NCBI RefSeq assembly: GCF_019655855.1
Contig: NZ_BPFX01000020.1
Location: forward strand, 1-64,000
DNA: 64,000 nt
From: Pseudomonas paralcaligenes
GTDB taxonomy: Bacteria; Pseudomonadota; Gammaproteobacteria; Pseudomonadales; Pseudomonadaceae
Direction: 5' to 3'
The first letter of the stretch is position 1, and each line of letters opens with the position of its first letter. The position numbers and the translations under genes were made by a program. Below the pieces are notes generated by a model that made no database searches, was not told where the DNA came from, and saw nothing but the letters and a program-made list of their open reading frames with translations. This document shows, one piece after another, positions 7,456-13,982 of the stretch.

Positions 7456-8145
7456 TTATCTCCGAGTCCTTTTTTCTCTTATGCGTTCCTCAAAGAATCC
7501 ATCAGGGAACTCTCTACAAAAATCTCCTTCGTCATCTAATGGGATGCTAATTATCACCCCGCCGTCACTTGTGGGTTCTACATAATTTATGCTGATTTGG
7601 TCTTTTTTTAAGCCTTGATAGACTCTGCTTTGAAGGCGAAGTAGCAACGACTCGCTATGAGTTTCTATGATCCATTGGTTGGTTTTAGATGTTTCAATTA
7701 TGAAGTCTGCTAAGTGTGCTTGCAAACGAGGGTGTAGGTGGATTTCGGGTTGCTCAACGCAGATTATACTATTTTTGCGGACAATTCCCTCGACGATTAT
7801 CGGTAGCATTTGGCCAATTCCGAAGCCGACGTCTGAGGGGCCGACGACAATATTGGAGCGAGTGTCTCTTAGTTGAAGGCAGATAACGGTTCCGGTTACG
7901 TTGTCACCAATACTTCTTGCGGAAAGTTCATAAGGTATTTCAAATTTCTCAAACCAAGAGTTAATTTTTTCTGTTATTTCAGGTGATTGCTCGTATATAA
8001 AGCGAGCAACGTTTTCACCTAATTTCCCGACGGAATCATTTTGATCTCCTTTGGGAGCATAGAAACGACTGGGATGGCTACGCAAAGGCCCGAGATACGT
8101 TACTGCTGAGAATTTCTCTTTTAAATCGCTTGCTGTCTCTCCCAT
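7456..8145 (-). CDS. AAA ATPase, C-terminal part with DUF3696 (second frame of split gene)
   Basis: 229-aa frame holding the second half of a chromosome-segregation/OLD-like ATPase: LGPLRSHPSRFY; a signature-like GPSDVGFGIGQMLPI; Walker B SIICVEQPEIHLHPRLQ; the ETHSE histidine switch; and a DUF3696-like tail (FCREFPDGFFEERI). The P-loop is in the upstream frame at 8121-8879. This frame is shifted -1 relative to it and overlaps it by 25 bp, with ATG 8145 inside the end of the upstream frame and no convincing ribosome-binding site. Options are a frameshift mutation or sequence error, translational coupling to make two polypeptides, or programmed frameshifting; no classical slippery heptamer is visible. 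ATP hydrolysis would need both parts. Confidence 0.82.
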   Translation of the reverse strand: MGETASDLKEKFSAVTYLGPLRSHPSRFYAPKGDQNDSVGKLGENVARFIYEQSPEITEKINSWFEKFEIPYELSARSIGDNVTGTVICLQLRDTRSNIVVGPSDVGFGIGQMLPIIVEGIVRKNSIICVEQPEIHLHPRLQAHLADFIIETSKTNQWIIETHSESLLLRLQSRVYQGLKKDQISINYVEPTSDGGVIISIPLDDEGDFCREFPDGFFEERIREKRTRR

Positions 8146-8879
8146 GGTGTGATTGAGATTATTCCGCTAGGCATGGAGAGCCCTAGGCTGGGCTTTATGT
8201 CGGCGACTGCCATGCAAGGAGTTGAAAAGTTTAGGTCTGTTTGAAACTCTGTTTTTTGAAGAGCCTTTTTTATTTCCTCAGTTTCTATTTTTCCCCAGGT
8301 TCTCACTCTTCGCTCTATGTAGTCCGCAACAGTATCCTCTGTAAGCAGGGAGAATTTTTGGGCGTTGGACAGCCTCTTAAGCAGCGAGTCTTTATTTTTT
8401 TCTCGCAAGTTGGACTTTAGTGCGGCATGAAATATCGGGGCTTTCTTTTCGTTGGTTATTGTTATTTCTATTCTTTTTAGATACGAGAATCCTTCGTATG
8501 TACTGTTGTTCCCCGTTCCAGAGTAGGCATACTCTAGTTCATAGCTTCGTAAGTGGCTGCTGCCGAAAGAGCTTGATCTGGCTTCTTGAGGGTTGTTCTT
8601 TTTGGAAGATGTGTATGAAATGCGAAAGCCTATTTCTTTTGATATGTCATGCTCGTTTACCATTGATGAGTAGTCGCCAAGGTCTACATATTCACCGTTT
8701 GAAACTAGTCCGCCTTGTGTGCTTGGTCTGGTTAATGATTGTTTTAAGAGCATGATGGAGTGAATTATGGAGCTCTTCCCTGAAGAGTTTGGGCCATAAA
8801 CAAGTGTTATAGGGGCGAGCGTTAAAGATTGCCAGTCAGAGAAAGCTTTGAAATTTTTTATATCGATTGTGGTAAACAT
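8121..8879 (-). CDS. AAA ATPase, N-terminal part with Walker A (first frame of split gene)
   Basis: 252-aa frame, first gene of the element's minus-strand operon. The N-terminus has IDIKNFKAFSDWQSL and Walker A GPNSSGKSS (about residues 28-36), then the Q-loop-like IMLLKQSL, as in single-domain ABC/OLD-like ATPases. The last eight or so residues (PWERQQAI) look out of frame: at GIISIT the alignment should continue into MGETASDL... and YLGPLRSHP of the next frame. The start is ATG 8879 with GGGAG upstream; TTG 8882 is also open. A TGATGTC direct repeat lies at 8904-8921 just upstream. DUF3696-type ATPases commonly pair with an effector in phage-defence modules; here the partner is 6469-7452. 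Confidence 0.82.
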   Translation of the reverse strand: MFTTIDIKNFKAFSDWQSLTLAPITLVYGPNSSGKSSIIHSIMLLKQSLTRPSTQGGLVSNGEYVDLGDYSSMVNEHDISKEIGFRISYTSSKKNNPQEARSSSFGSSHLRSYELEYAYSGTGNNSTYEGFSYLKRIEITITNEKKAPIFHAALKSNLREKNKDSLLKRLSNAQKFSLLTEDTVADYIERRVRTWGKIETEEIKKALQKTEFQTDLNFSTPCMAVADIKPSLGLSMPSGIISITPWERQQAI

Positions 8880-9236
8880 CAATTGAACTCCCGTCCATGA
8901 GCGTGATGTCTTAATGATGTCATAGTCACTTCTTCAGACGCCACTGCTGTAGGTGTACAACGGCTTCGAAAGCATTTGGCTGAGCTCTGCTGGAATGGGT
9001 TACCTCAATCCACAACGAATTGTGCCGACTAACACGAAAAGGGTTGTGGTCTGTTGGCTGGTAAGTCCGGTTTCTCTGAAAGACGGGAGGTCGCCACAGT
9101 CTTGTAGGGCTCGGCGTTGAGACCGGTGTGCAATGATGAACACTCCCAGTTTCCACGTTAGGCGAGAGCTTCTCTTGACATATGTGGCTAGGTTGGGAGC
9201 TGGGTTTCCAAGAGGCAGAGTGTTAGGACTCATTGG
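8880..9236. other. right-end non-coding region of the element, with putative operon control site
   Basis: 357 bp between the ATPase start and the right inverted repeat. Small frames here lack start signals and domain features, so I do not call genes. TGATGTC occurs twice as a direct repeat one helical turn apart (8904-8910, 8915-8921), a possible operator for the ATPase operon. A further CTAACAC, the inner block of the terminal repeat, occurs inverted relative to the right end at 9029-9035. No transposase remnant was recognised. Confidence 0.45.
9220..9236. repeat. right terminal inverted repeat of the element
   Basis: GTGTTAGGACTCATTGG, the imperfect inverse of 5787-5803 (GTGTTAG-N6-TTGG). 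It abuts the right copy of the 10-bp direct repeat. Confidence 0.7.
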
Positions 9237-9246
9237 TCAAGACCAA
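9237..9246. repeat. 10-bp target-site duplication, right copy
   Basis: TCAAGACCAA, identical to 5777-5786 and directly outside the right inverted repeat. After it the host psiE codons resume in register. Confidence 0.85.
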
Positions 9247-9469
9247 TCACATGCCGGTGCGCTTCCTGATCTACGTGGCGATCACCGCGCTGACCCGCCT
9301 GCTGATCTCCGACGTGTCGCACCACAACGGGCCGGGCCTGGGCGTGGTGTACGTTTCCGGCGCGATCCTGCTGCTGGCGATGGCGATCCTAGTGGTGCGC
9401 TTCGCCTCGTCGCGCTTCCCGTCGGTGCAGGTGCCCGCCCGCGCCGTCCGGGACCCGGAAGAAGGGTGA
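9247..9469 (+). pseudogene. psiE: psiE, 3' fragment
   Basis: Encodes the last 73 residues of the interrupted host PsiE protein (HMPVRFLIYVAITALTR, DVSHHNGPGLG, then the last hydrophobic segment) in GC-rich host codons. A GTG at 9233 could open a short frame across the junction, but without the first half of the protein it is unlikely to function. The ECF sigma gene starts 99 bp further on. Confidence 0.9.
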
Positions 9470-9568
9470 GGCGACGCAAGCGACCGACCGCTTTTGGAGT
9501 GACAGGTTTTTCCATCTGCAATATATTCGCATTTGAGATTTTCCGTCGTTCTCATCAGGTCGCTATCC

Positions 9569-10075
9569 GTGTCGAGCGATTCCCCCTCTCCCCATCTGGT
9601 CGCGACGCTCTACCACGGCCACCACAGCTGGCTGCTCGGTTGGCTGCGGCTGCGCCTGGATTGCCCGCAGAACGCCGCCGACCTGGCCCAGGACACCTTC
9701 GTCCGCCTGCTCGGGCAGCGTGAGCTGGTCGAGCCGCGCGAGCCCCGGGCGTTCCTCGCCACCATCGCCCGTGGCCTGGTGGTCGATCACTACCGGCGCG
9801 CCCGGCTGGAGCGCATCTACCTGGACTCCCTGGCCGGTCTGCCGGAGCCCGAGGTGCCCTCGGCCGAGGTGCGGGCCCTGGTGCTGGAGACCCTGGTGGA
9901 GGTCGACCGCCTGCTGGACGGACTCAAGCCGCGGGTCCGCGAGACCTTCCTGCTGTCGCAGCTCGACGGCCTGACCTACCCGCAGATCGCCGAGCGCCTG
10001 GGCCTGTCGGTCAGCTCGATCCAGCAGTACATGGGCAAGGCCTTCGCCCACTGCTACCAGGCGCTCTACCCATGA
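9569..10075 (+). CDS. FecI-type ECF sigma factor (unit 1)
   Basis: 168-aa extracytoplasmic-function sigma factor of the iron-starvation class. Region 2 includes DCPQNAADLAQDTFVRLL and PRAFLATIARGLVVDHYRR; region 4 has ETFLLSQLDGLTYPQIAERLGLSVSSIQQYM (quoted in part), the -35 recognition helix. It overlaps the FecR gene by 4 bp (ATGA), and a receptor gene follows, giving the standard cell-surface-signalling order. GTG 9569, preceded by AGG, is chosen over the TTG at 9533 because homology begins near LVATLYHGHHSWL. A weak Fur-box-like stretch lies at about 9515-9537. Confidence 0.9.
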   Translation: MSSDSPSPHLVATLYHGHHSWLLGWLRLRLDCPQNAADLAQDTFVRLLGQRELVEPREPRAFLATIARGLVVDHYRRARLERIYLDSLAGLPEPEVPSAEVRALVLETLVEVDRLLDGLKPRVRETFLLSQLDGLTYPQIAERLGLSVSSIQQYMGKAFAHCYQALYP

Positions 10076-11016
10076 GCCGGCTGGACGCCGCGGTGGTCGA
10101 GCAGGCCATCGCCTGGCGCGTGCGCCTGGCCTCCGGCACCTGCGCCGACGAGGAGATCAGCGCCTGCCTCGACTGGCGCAGCCGGCACGCCGACCATGAG
10201 CTGGCCTGGCAGCGCCTGGATGGCCTGGGCGAGCGCTTCGCCAGGCTGCCGACGGCCCTGGGCCATGCGGCGCTGGACGAGCCCGGCCACGATCCGCTAC
10301 GCCGGCGCGCGCTCAAGGCGCTGGGCCTGTTGATCGCGGTGGGCGGCGCCGGCGCGCTGGCAGTGCGCGGCGAGGTGGTGCAGCCGCTGCTCGCCAACCT
10401 GCGTACCGGCACCGGGGAGCGCCGCTCGCTGCTGCTGCCCGACGGCGGCCGCCTGCACCTCAACGCCGGCAGCGCGGTGGATATCGACTATGGCCCCGCG
10501 CACCGGCTGATCCGCCTGTACCAGGGCGAGATTCTGCTGGAGACCGCGGCGGACGAGCGCCAGCGGCCGTTCCTGGTGGACACCCGTCAAGGCACCCTGC
10601 GGGCGCTGGGCACGCGCTTCCAGGTCCATGACCAGGGCGCCAGCTGCCAGGTGGCGGTGTACGCCGGCGCGGTGGAGGTGACCCCGCGGCAGGGCGCTGC
10701 CCGGGTGCTGCAGGCGGGCACCCAGGCGCGCTTCGACCCCTCGGCGGTGCAGGCCGGCGAGCGGGCGGACGAGGATCGCAGCCGCTGGGTCGACGGCGTG
10801 CTGGTGGCGCGGGAAATGCGCCTGGACGCTGTGGTCGCCGAACTGGAGCGCCAGCGCCCTGGCGTGCTGCGCTGCGATCCGGCGGTGGCCGGGCTGCGCA
10901 TTTCCGGGGTGTTCCCGCTGGACGACACGGACCGGGCGCTGACGGCCATCGGGCAGACGTTGCCGGTGCGGGTGGTCTATCGCACCCGCTACTGGGTCAG
11001 CCTGATGGCGGCCTGA
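10072..11016 (+). CDS. FecR-type anti-sigma / signal transducer (unit 1)
   Basis: 314-aa inner-membrane regulator that holds the ECF sigma factor and relays the receptor signal. The N-terminal cytoplasmic domain has the AWRVRLASGTCADEE and DHELAWQRLDGL pattern, one membrane helix is near residues 80-98 (LKALGLLIAVGGAGALAV), the periplasmic FecR domain has TGTGERRSLLLPDGGRLHLN, and the C-terminal STN-like domain has DPAVAGLRISGVFPLDDTDRAL. Translationally coupled to the sigma gene and followed after 83 bp by its presumed receptor. Confidence 0.9.
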   Translation: MSRLDAAVVEQAIAWRVRLASGTCADEEISACLDWRSRHADHELAWQRLDGLGERFARLPTALGHAALDEPGHDPLRRRALKALGLLIAVGGAGALAVRGEVVQPLLANLRTGTGERRSLLLPDGGRLHLNAGSAVDIDYGPAHRLIRLYQGEILLETAADERQRPFLVDTRQGTLRALGTRFQVHDQGASCQVAVYAGAVEVTPRQGAARVLQAGTQARFDPSAVQAGERADEDRSRWVDGVLVAREMRLDAVVAELERQRPGVLRCDPAVAGLRISGVFPLDDTDRALTAIGQTLPVRVVYRTRYWVSLMAA

Positions 11017-11099
11017 AAATAATTCTCGAATTTCCTTGTAGGTTTTTCTCCATCGCTCGGCCTCCTTTGCAGTCGTTCATTGCCATCCGAGGAGCCGCC

Positions 11100-13541
11100 A
11101 TGTCCTGCCGTACCCCCCGTTCCCTGACCGCCGCCGTGCGGGCCGCCCTGTTCGGCCTGGGCCTGCCGCTGCTGGCGGTGCCGTTGAGCCTGCCGGCGCT
11201 GGCCGACGGGCACAGCTACAGCATCGCCGCCGGCGCGCTCGACGAGGCGCTCAACACCTTCGCCCGCCAGGCCGGCGTGCTGCTCAGCTTCGACCCGGCG
11301 CTGACCGCCGGCCGGCAGAGCCAGGGGTTGAGTGGTCACTACGAGGTCGACCAGGGGTTCGGCGTGCTGCTGTCCGGGACGGGCCTGCGGGCGGTCGATA
11401 GCGGCACGGGCGGCTATCGCCTGGAACCGGCGCCCCAGGCCCGGGACGGCAGCCTGGAACTGCAGAGCCAGACCATCAACGGGCGCTACGGCGAGTACGC
11501 CAGGGGGCCGGTCCGCGGCTATGTCGCCACCCGTTCCGGCAGCGCGACCAAGACCGATACGTCGATCCTGGAGACGCCACAGTCGATCTCGGTGGTGAGC
11601 CGGGCGGAAATGGACGCGCGCGCCGTGACCACCGTGGAAGAGGCGCTGCGCTACACGCCGAGCGTCGCGGTGCCCTATGGCTACGACACCCGCTATGACT
11701 GGGTCAGCATCCGCGGCTTCGACTCGAAGAACCAGATCTTCCGCGACGGCATGAAGCAGTCGAGCAGCCTCTACGGCCTGCCGCGCCCGGACGCCTGGGC
11801 CCTGGAGCGGGTCGAGGTGCTGCGCGGCCCCGCCTCGGTGATCTTCGGCCAGGCGGAGCCCGGCGGGCTGGTCAATCTGGTGAGCAAGCGCCCGGGCGAG
11901 ACCGCGCACAACGAAGTGCGCCTGCGGGCCGGCTCCGACCAGCTGGGCGAGCTGGCGGGCGATTTCTCCGGGGCGCTCGATGCGCAGAACGACCTGCGCT
12001 ACCGGGTGGCGCTGCTTGGCAACGACAGCAACGCGCAGGTCGACAAGACCGGCATGCAGCGGCAGATGATCGCGCCCAGCCTGACCTGGAACATCGGCGA
12101 CGCCACCGACCTGACCCTGCTCGGCCTGTACCAGAAGGACAAGGGCCGGTTCGGCTTCAGCTTCCACCTGTCGCCCTACCTGCGGGACAGCCTGAACCTG
12201 CCGCACGACACCGACCGGGACTTCTTCGAGGGCGAGCCGGGCTTCAACCGCTTCGAGCGGACCTACTACTCGCTGGGCTACGAACTGACCCACCGCCTGA
12301 ACGAGGTCTGGACCCTGCGCCAGAACCTGCGCTACGACGCCTCGGACCTGGCCTACAGCAACATCGGCACCTTCGCCATCAACCCGTTCGACGGGCGCAC
12401 CCTGTTCCGCAGCAGCTCGGCCTGGGACGAGGACATGAGCGGCTGGGCCATGGACAACCAGGCCCAGGCGGTATTCGCCACCGGCGCCATCGAGCACACG
12501 CTGCTGATGGGCCTGGACTGGCGCCGCACCGACTCCGACGAGCTGACCTTCAACGGTGGCGCGCCGACGCTGGACATCCTCGAGCCGGTCTATGGCAAGC
12601 CGGTCCCGGCGCTGACCCGCACCGGCGACCGCCAGGTGGTGACGCGGCAGACCGGCGTGTACCTGCAGGACCAGATCGCCCTGGACGACCACTGGCGCGT
12701 GCTGCTGGGCGGCCGCTACGACTGGTCGAAGAGCGATATCGACGACCGCATCAAGGCCGACTCCAGGGCCAGCGACGAAGCCTTCACCGGCCGCCTGGGC
12801 GTGGTCTACGTGTTCGACAACGGCCTGGCGCCCTACGCCAGCTACAGCGAGTCGTTCAACCCGGTCAGCGGGACCGACGGCCTGACCGGCAAGCCGTTCG
12901 ACCCGGAGCAGGGCCGGCAGTACGAGATCGGCGTGAAGTTCCAGCCGGAAGGCGCGCGCAGCTTCGTCAGCCTGGCGCTGTTCGACCTGACCAAGGAGGA
13001 CTACGTGCTCAGCGACAACCGCAACCAGTCCGCTCCCGCCGTGCGGCGCCAGGTGGGCGAGGTGAACGCCCGCGGCGTCGAGCTGGAGGCGCTGGCCAGC
13101 CTGGCCGAGGGCCTCGACCTGCGGATGTTCTACAGCTACACCGACGCCTTCATCACTTCCACCCCCAACGCCTGGGAGAAGGACATCCGCCTGCCGTACA
13201 CGCCGAAGGAATCGGCCGGCGCCTGGCTCGACTACACCCAGCCCAGCGGCGTGCTGAAGGGACTGGGCGGCGGCCTGGGCGTGCGCTACACCGGCGCCAG
13301 CCGCTACACCGGGGTCAACGCCGCGCGCGCCCTGAACCCGGCGCTCGAACCCATCGCCAGCGTCGAGTCGCAGGCCTACACCCTGCTCGACGCCAGCGTG
13401 CACTACAGCCTGAGCGGCGTGCGCCTGGCGCTCAACGCCAGCAACCTGCTGGACAAGGAATACGACGCCTCGTGCTCCGAGGTGGGCTGTTCCTACGGCT
13501 ACGGACGCACCGTGACCGCGAGCGCCAGCTACGGCTGGTGA
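11100..13541 (+). CDS. TonB-dependent siderophore receptor with signalling (STN) domain, FhuA/FiuA type (unit 1)
   Basis: 813-aa outer-membrane transducer. A signal peptide ends near PALA-DGHS (about residue 35), an STN domain follows (SIAAGALDEALNTFARQAGVLLSF), then the plug (ETPQSISVVSRAEMDAR, VEVLRGPASVIFGQAEPGGLVNLVSKRP) and a beta-barrel ending in YGYGRTVTASASYGW with a C-terminal aromatic. The plug/barrel style (RYDWVSIRGFDSKNQIFRDGMK) is that of ferric hydroxamate receptors of the ferrichrome/ferrioxamine group; the exact ligand is not established. ATG 11100 has GAGGAG 6 bp upstream; a TTG at 11067 is rejected. The STN domain ties it to the FecR/FecI pair upstream. A 26-bp perfect GC palindrome follows the stop. 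Confidence 0.9.
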   Translation: MSCRTPRSLTAAVRAALFGLGLPLLAVPLSLPALADGHSYSIAAGALDEALNTFARQAGVLLSFDPALTAGRQSQGLSGHYEVDQGFGVLLSGTGLRAVDSGTGGYRLEPAPQARDGSLELQSQTINGRYGEYARGPVRGYVATRSGSATKTDTSILETPQSISVVSRAEMDARAVTTVEEALRYTPSVAVPYGYDTRYDWVSIRGFDSKNQIFRDGMKQSSSLYGLPRPDAWALERVEVLRGPASVIFGQAEPGGLVNLVSKRPGETAHNEVRLRAGSDQLGELAGDFSGALDAQNDLRYRVALLGNDSNAQVDKTGMQRQMIAPSLTWNIGDATDLTLLGLYQKDKGRFGFSFHLSPYLRDSLNLPHDTDRDFFEGEPGFNRFERTYYSLGYELTHRLNEVWTLRQNLRYDASDLAYSNIGTFAINPFDGRTLFRSSSAWDEDMSGWAMDNQAQAVFATGAIEHTLLMGLDWRRTDSDELTFNGGAPTLDILEPVYGKPVPALTRTGDRQVVTRQTGVYLQDQIALDDHWRVLLGGRYDWSKSDIDDRIKADSRASDEAFTGRLGVVYVFDNGLAPYASYSESFNPVSGTDGLTGKPFDPEQGRQYEIGVKFQPEGARSFVSLALFDLTKEDYVLSDNRNQSAPAVRRQVGEVNARGVELEALASLAEGLDLRMFYSYTDAFITSTPNAWEKDIRLPYTPKESAGAWLDYTQPSGVLKGLGGGLGVRYTGASRYTGVNAARALNPALEPIASVESQAYTLLDASVHYSLSGVRLALNASNLLDKEYDASCSEVGCSYGYGRTVTASASYGW

Positions 13542-13547
13542 CGCGGC

Positions 13548-13573
13548 GGGCCGGGGCCGCGCGGCCCCGGCCC
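13548..13573. terminator. 26-bp perfect GC palindrome after receptor gene 1
   Basis: Two 13-bp arms (GGGCCGGGGCCGC and its complement) without a loop, 7 bp after the receptor stop. There is no T-run, so it is more likely an mRNA 3'-stabilising or read-through-limiting hairpin than a full intrinsic terminator; the downstream membrane operon may be partly co-transcribed. Confidence 0.5.
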
Positions 13574-13685
13574 CTGGTCTGGCGACGGGCGCGATTTGCC
13601 GTGCAAGCATTTCTCATTACTATACGCATCCTGTTCTGAGCGGCCGCATTCCGGGGCCGACAGGCGCTCAGCAGTCGAGTCCAAC

Positions 13686-13982
13686 GTGAGCAGATCACCC
13701 TCCCTTTCGCGCTGGAGCATCGCCTCGCGCATCCTCGCCGCCCTGATCGGCGGCTACGCGCTGGCCTATGGCTTCGCCGCCTTCTTCTCCGTCTACCTGC
13801 CGCTGGCGCGGCCGGACCGCGTGGCCTTCGCCGGCATGCTCAGCTTCGCCGTGTGGACGGCCGCCGCGATCTACGCGTTCGCCGTGCGCAGCGCGACCCG
13901 CGCCTGGCTGTGGCTGGCCGGGCTGGCCATCGTGCTGTGCCTGGCGGCGTTCCTGCCCGGCGAACTGAGGGTGCGCCCATGA
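13686..13982 (+). CDS. DUF3649 family small membrane protein
   Basis: 98-aa protein with three hydrophobic segments (IASRILAALIGGYALAYGF, VAFAGMLSFAVWTAAAIYAF, WLWLAGLAIVLCLAAFL), typical of the DUF3649 proteins found beside PepSY-domain iron-utilisation proteins. The start is probably GTG 13686; an ATG far upstream at 13596 would add unrelated residues. The stop overlaps the ATG of the PepSY gene (ATGA), so this is the first gene of a three-gene membrane operon following a siderophore receptor. Confidence 0.75.
   Translation: MSRSPSLSRWSIASRILAALIGGYALAYGFAAFFSVYLPLARPDRVAFAGMLSFAVWTAAAIYAFAVRSATRAWLWLAGLAIVLCLAAFLPGELRVRP

Larger units (their letters stand above)
5787..9236. mobile_element. 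3450-bp psiE-inserted cargo element with rescue psiE copy and putative defence operon
   Basis: AT-rich insert in a GC-rich chromosome. It begins and ends with imperfect inverted repeats (CCAA-N6-CTAACAC at 5787-5803 and its complement at 9220-9236), and is flanked by a perfect 10-bp direct repeat. Cargo: a complete psiE gene (5874-6347, plus strand), then on the minus strand a putative DUF3696-type ATPase in two overlapping frames (7456-8879) and a partner protein (6469-7452). No transposase, integrase or resolvase frame is present, so movement would need functions supplied in trans, or the element is a remnant. Removing 5787-9246 restores psiE exactly. The boundary structure is seen directly; the name and mechanism are inferred. 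Confidence 0.8.

Noticed and set aside
8926..9233. Two short minus-strand frames in the right end of the psiE element
   Set aside because: No ribosome-binding site, no domain, mutual overlap; treated as non-coding.
5787..9236. Reading the psiE insert as a plain tandem duplication of psiE
   Set aside because: The carried copy is strongly diverged and complete, the host copy is cut inside a codon, and exact direct and inverted repeats mark the ends; duplication alone does not explain these.
9515..9537. Fur box upstream of ECF sigma 1
   Set aside because: Only about 11 of 17 positions match the Pseudomonas motif; noted in the gene entry but not called as a site.
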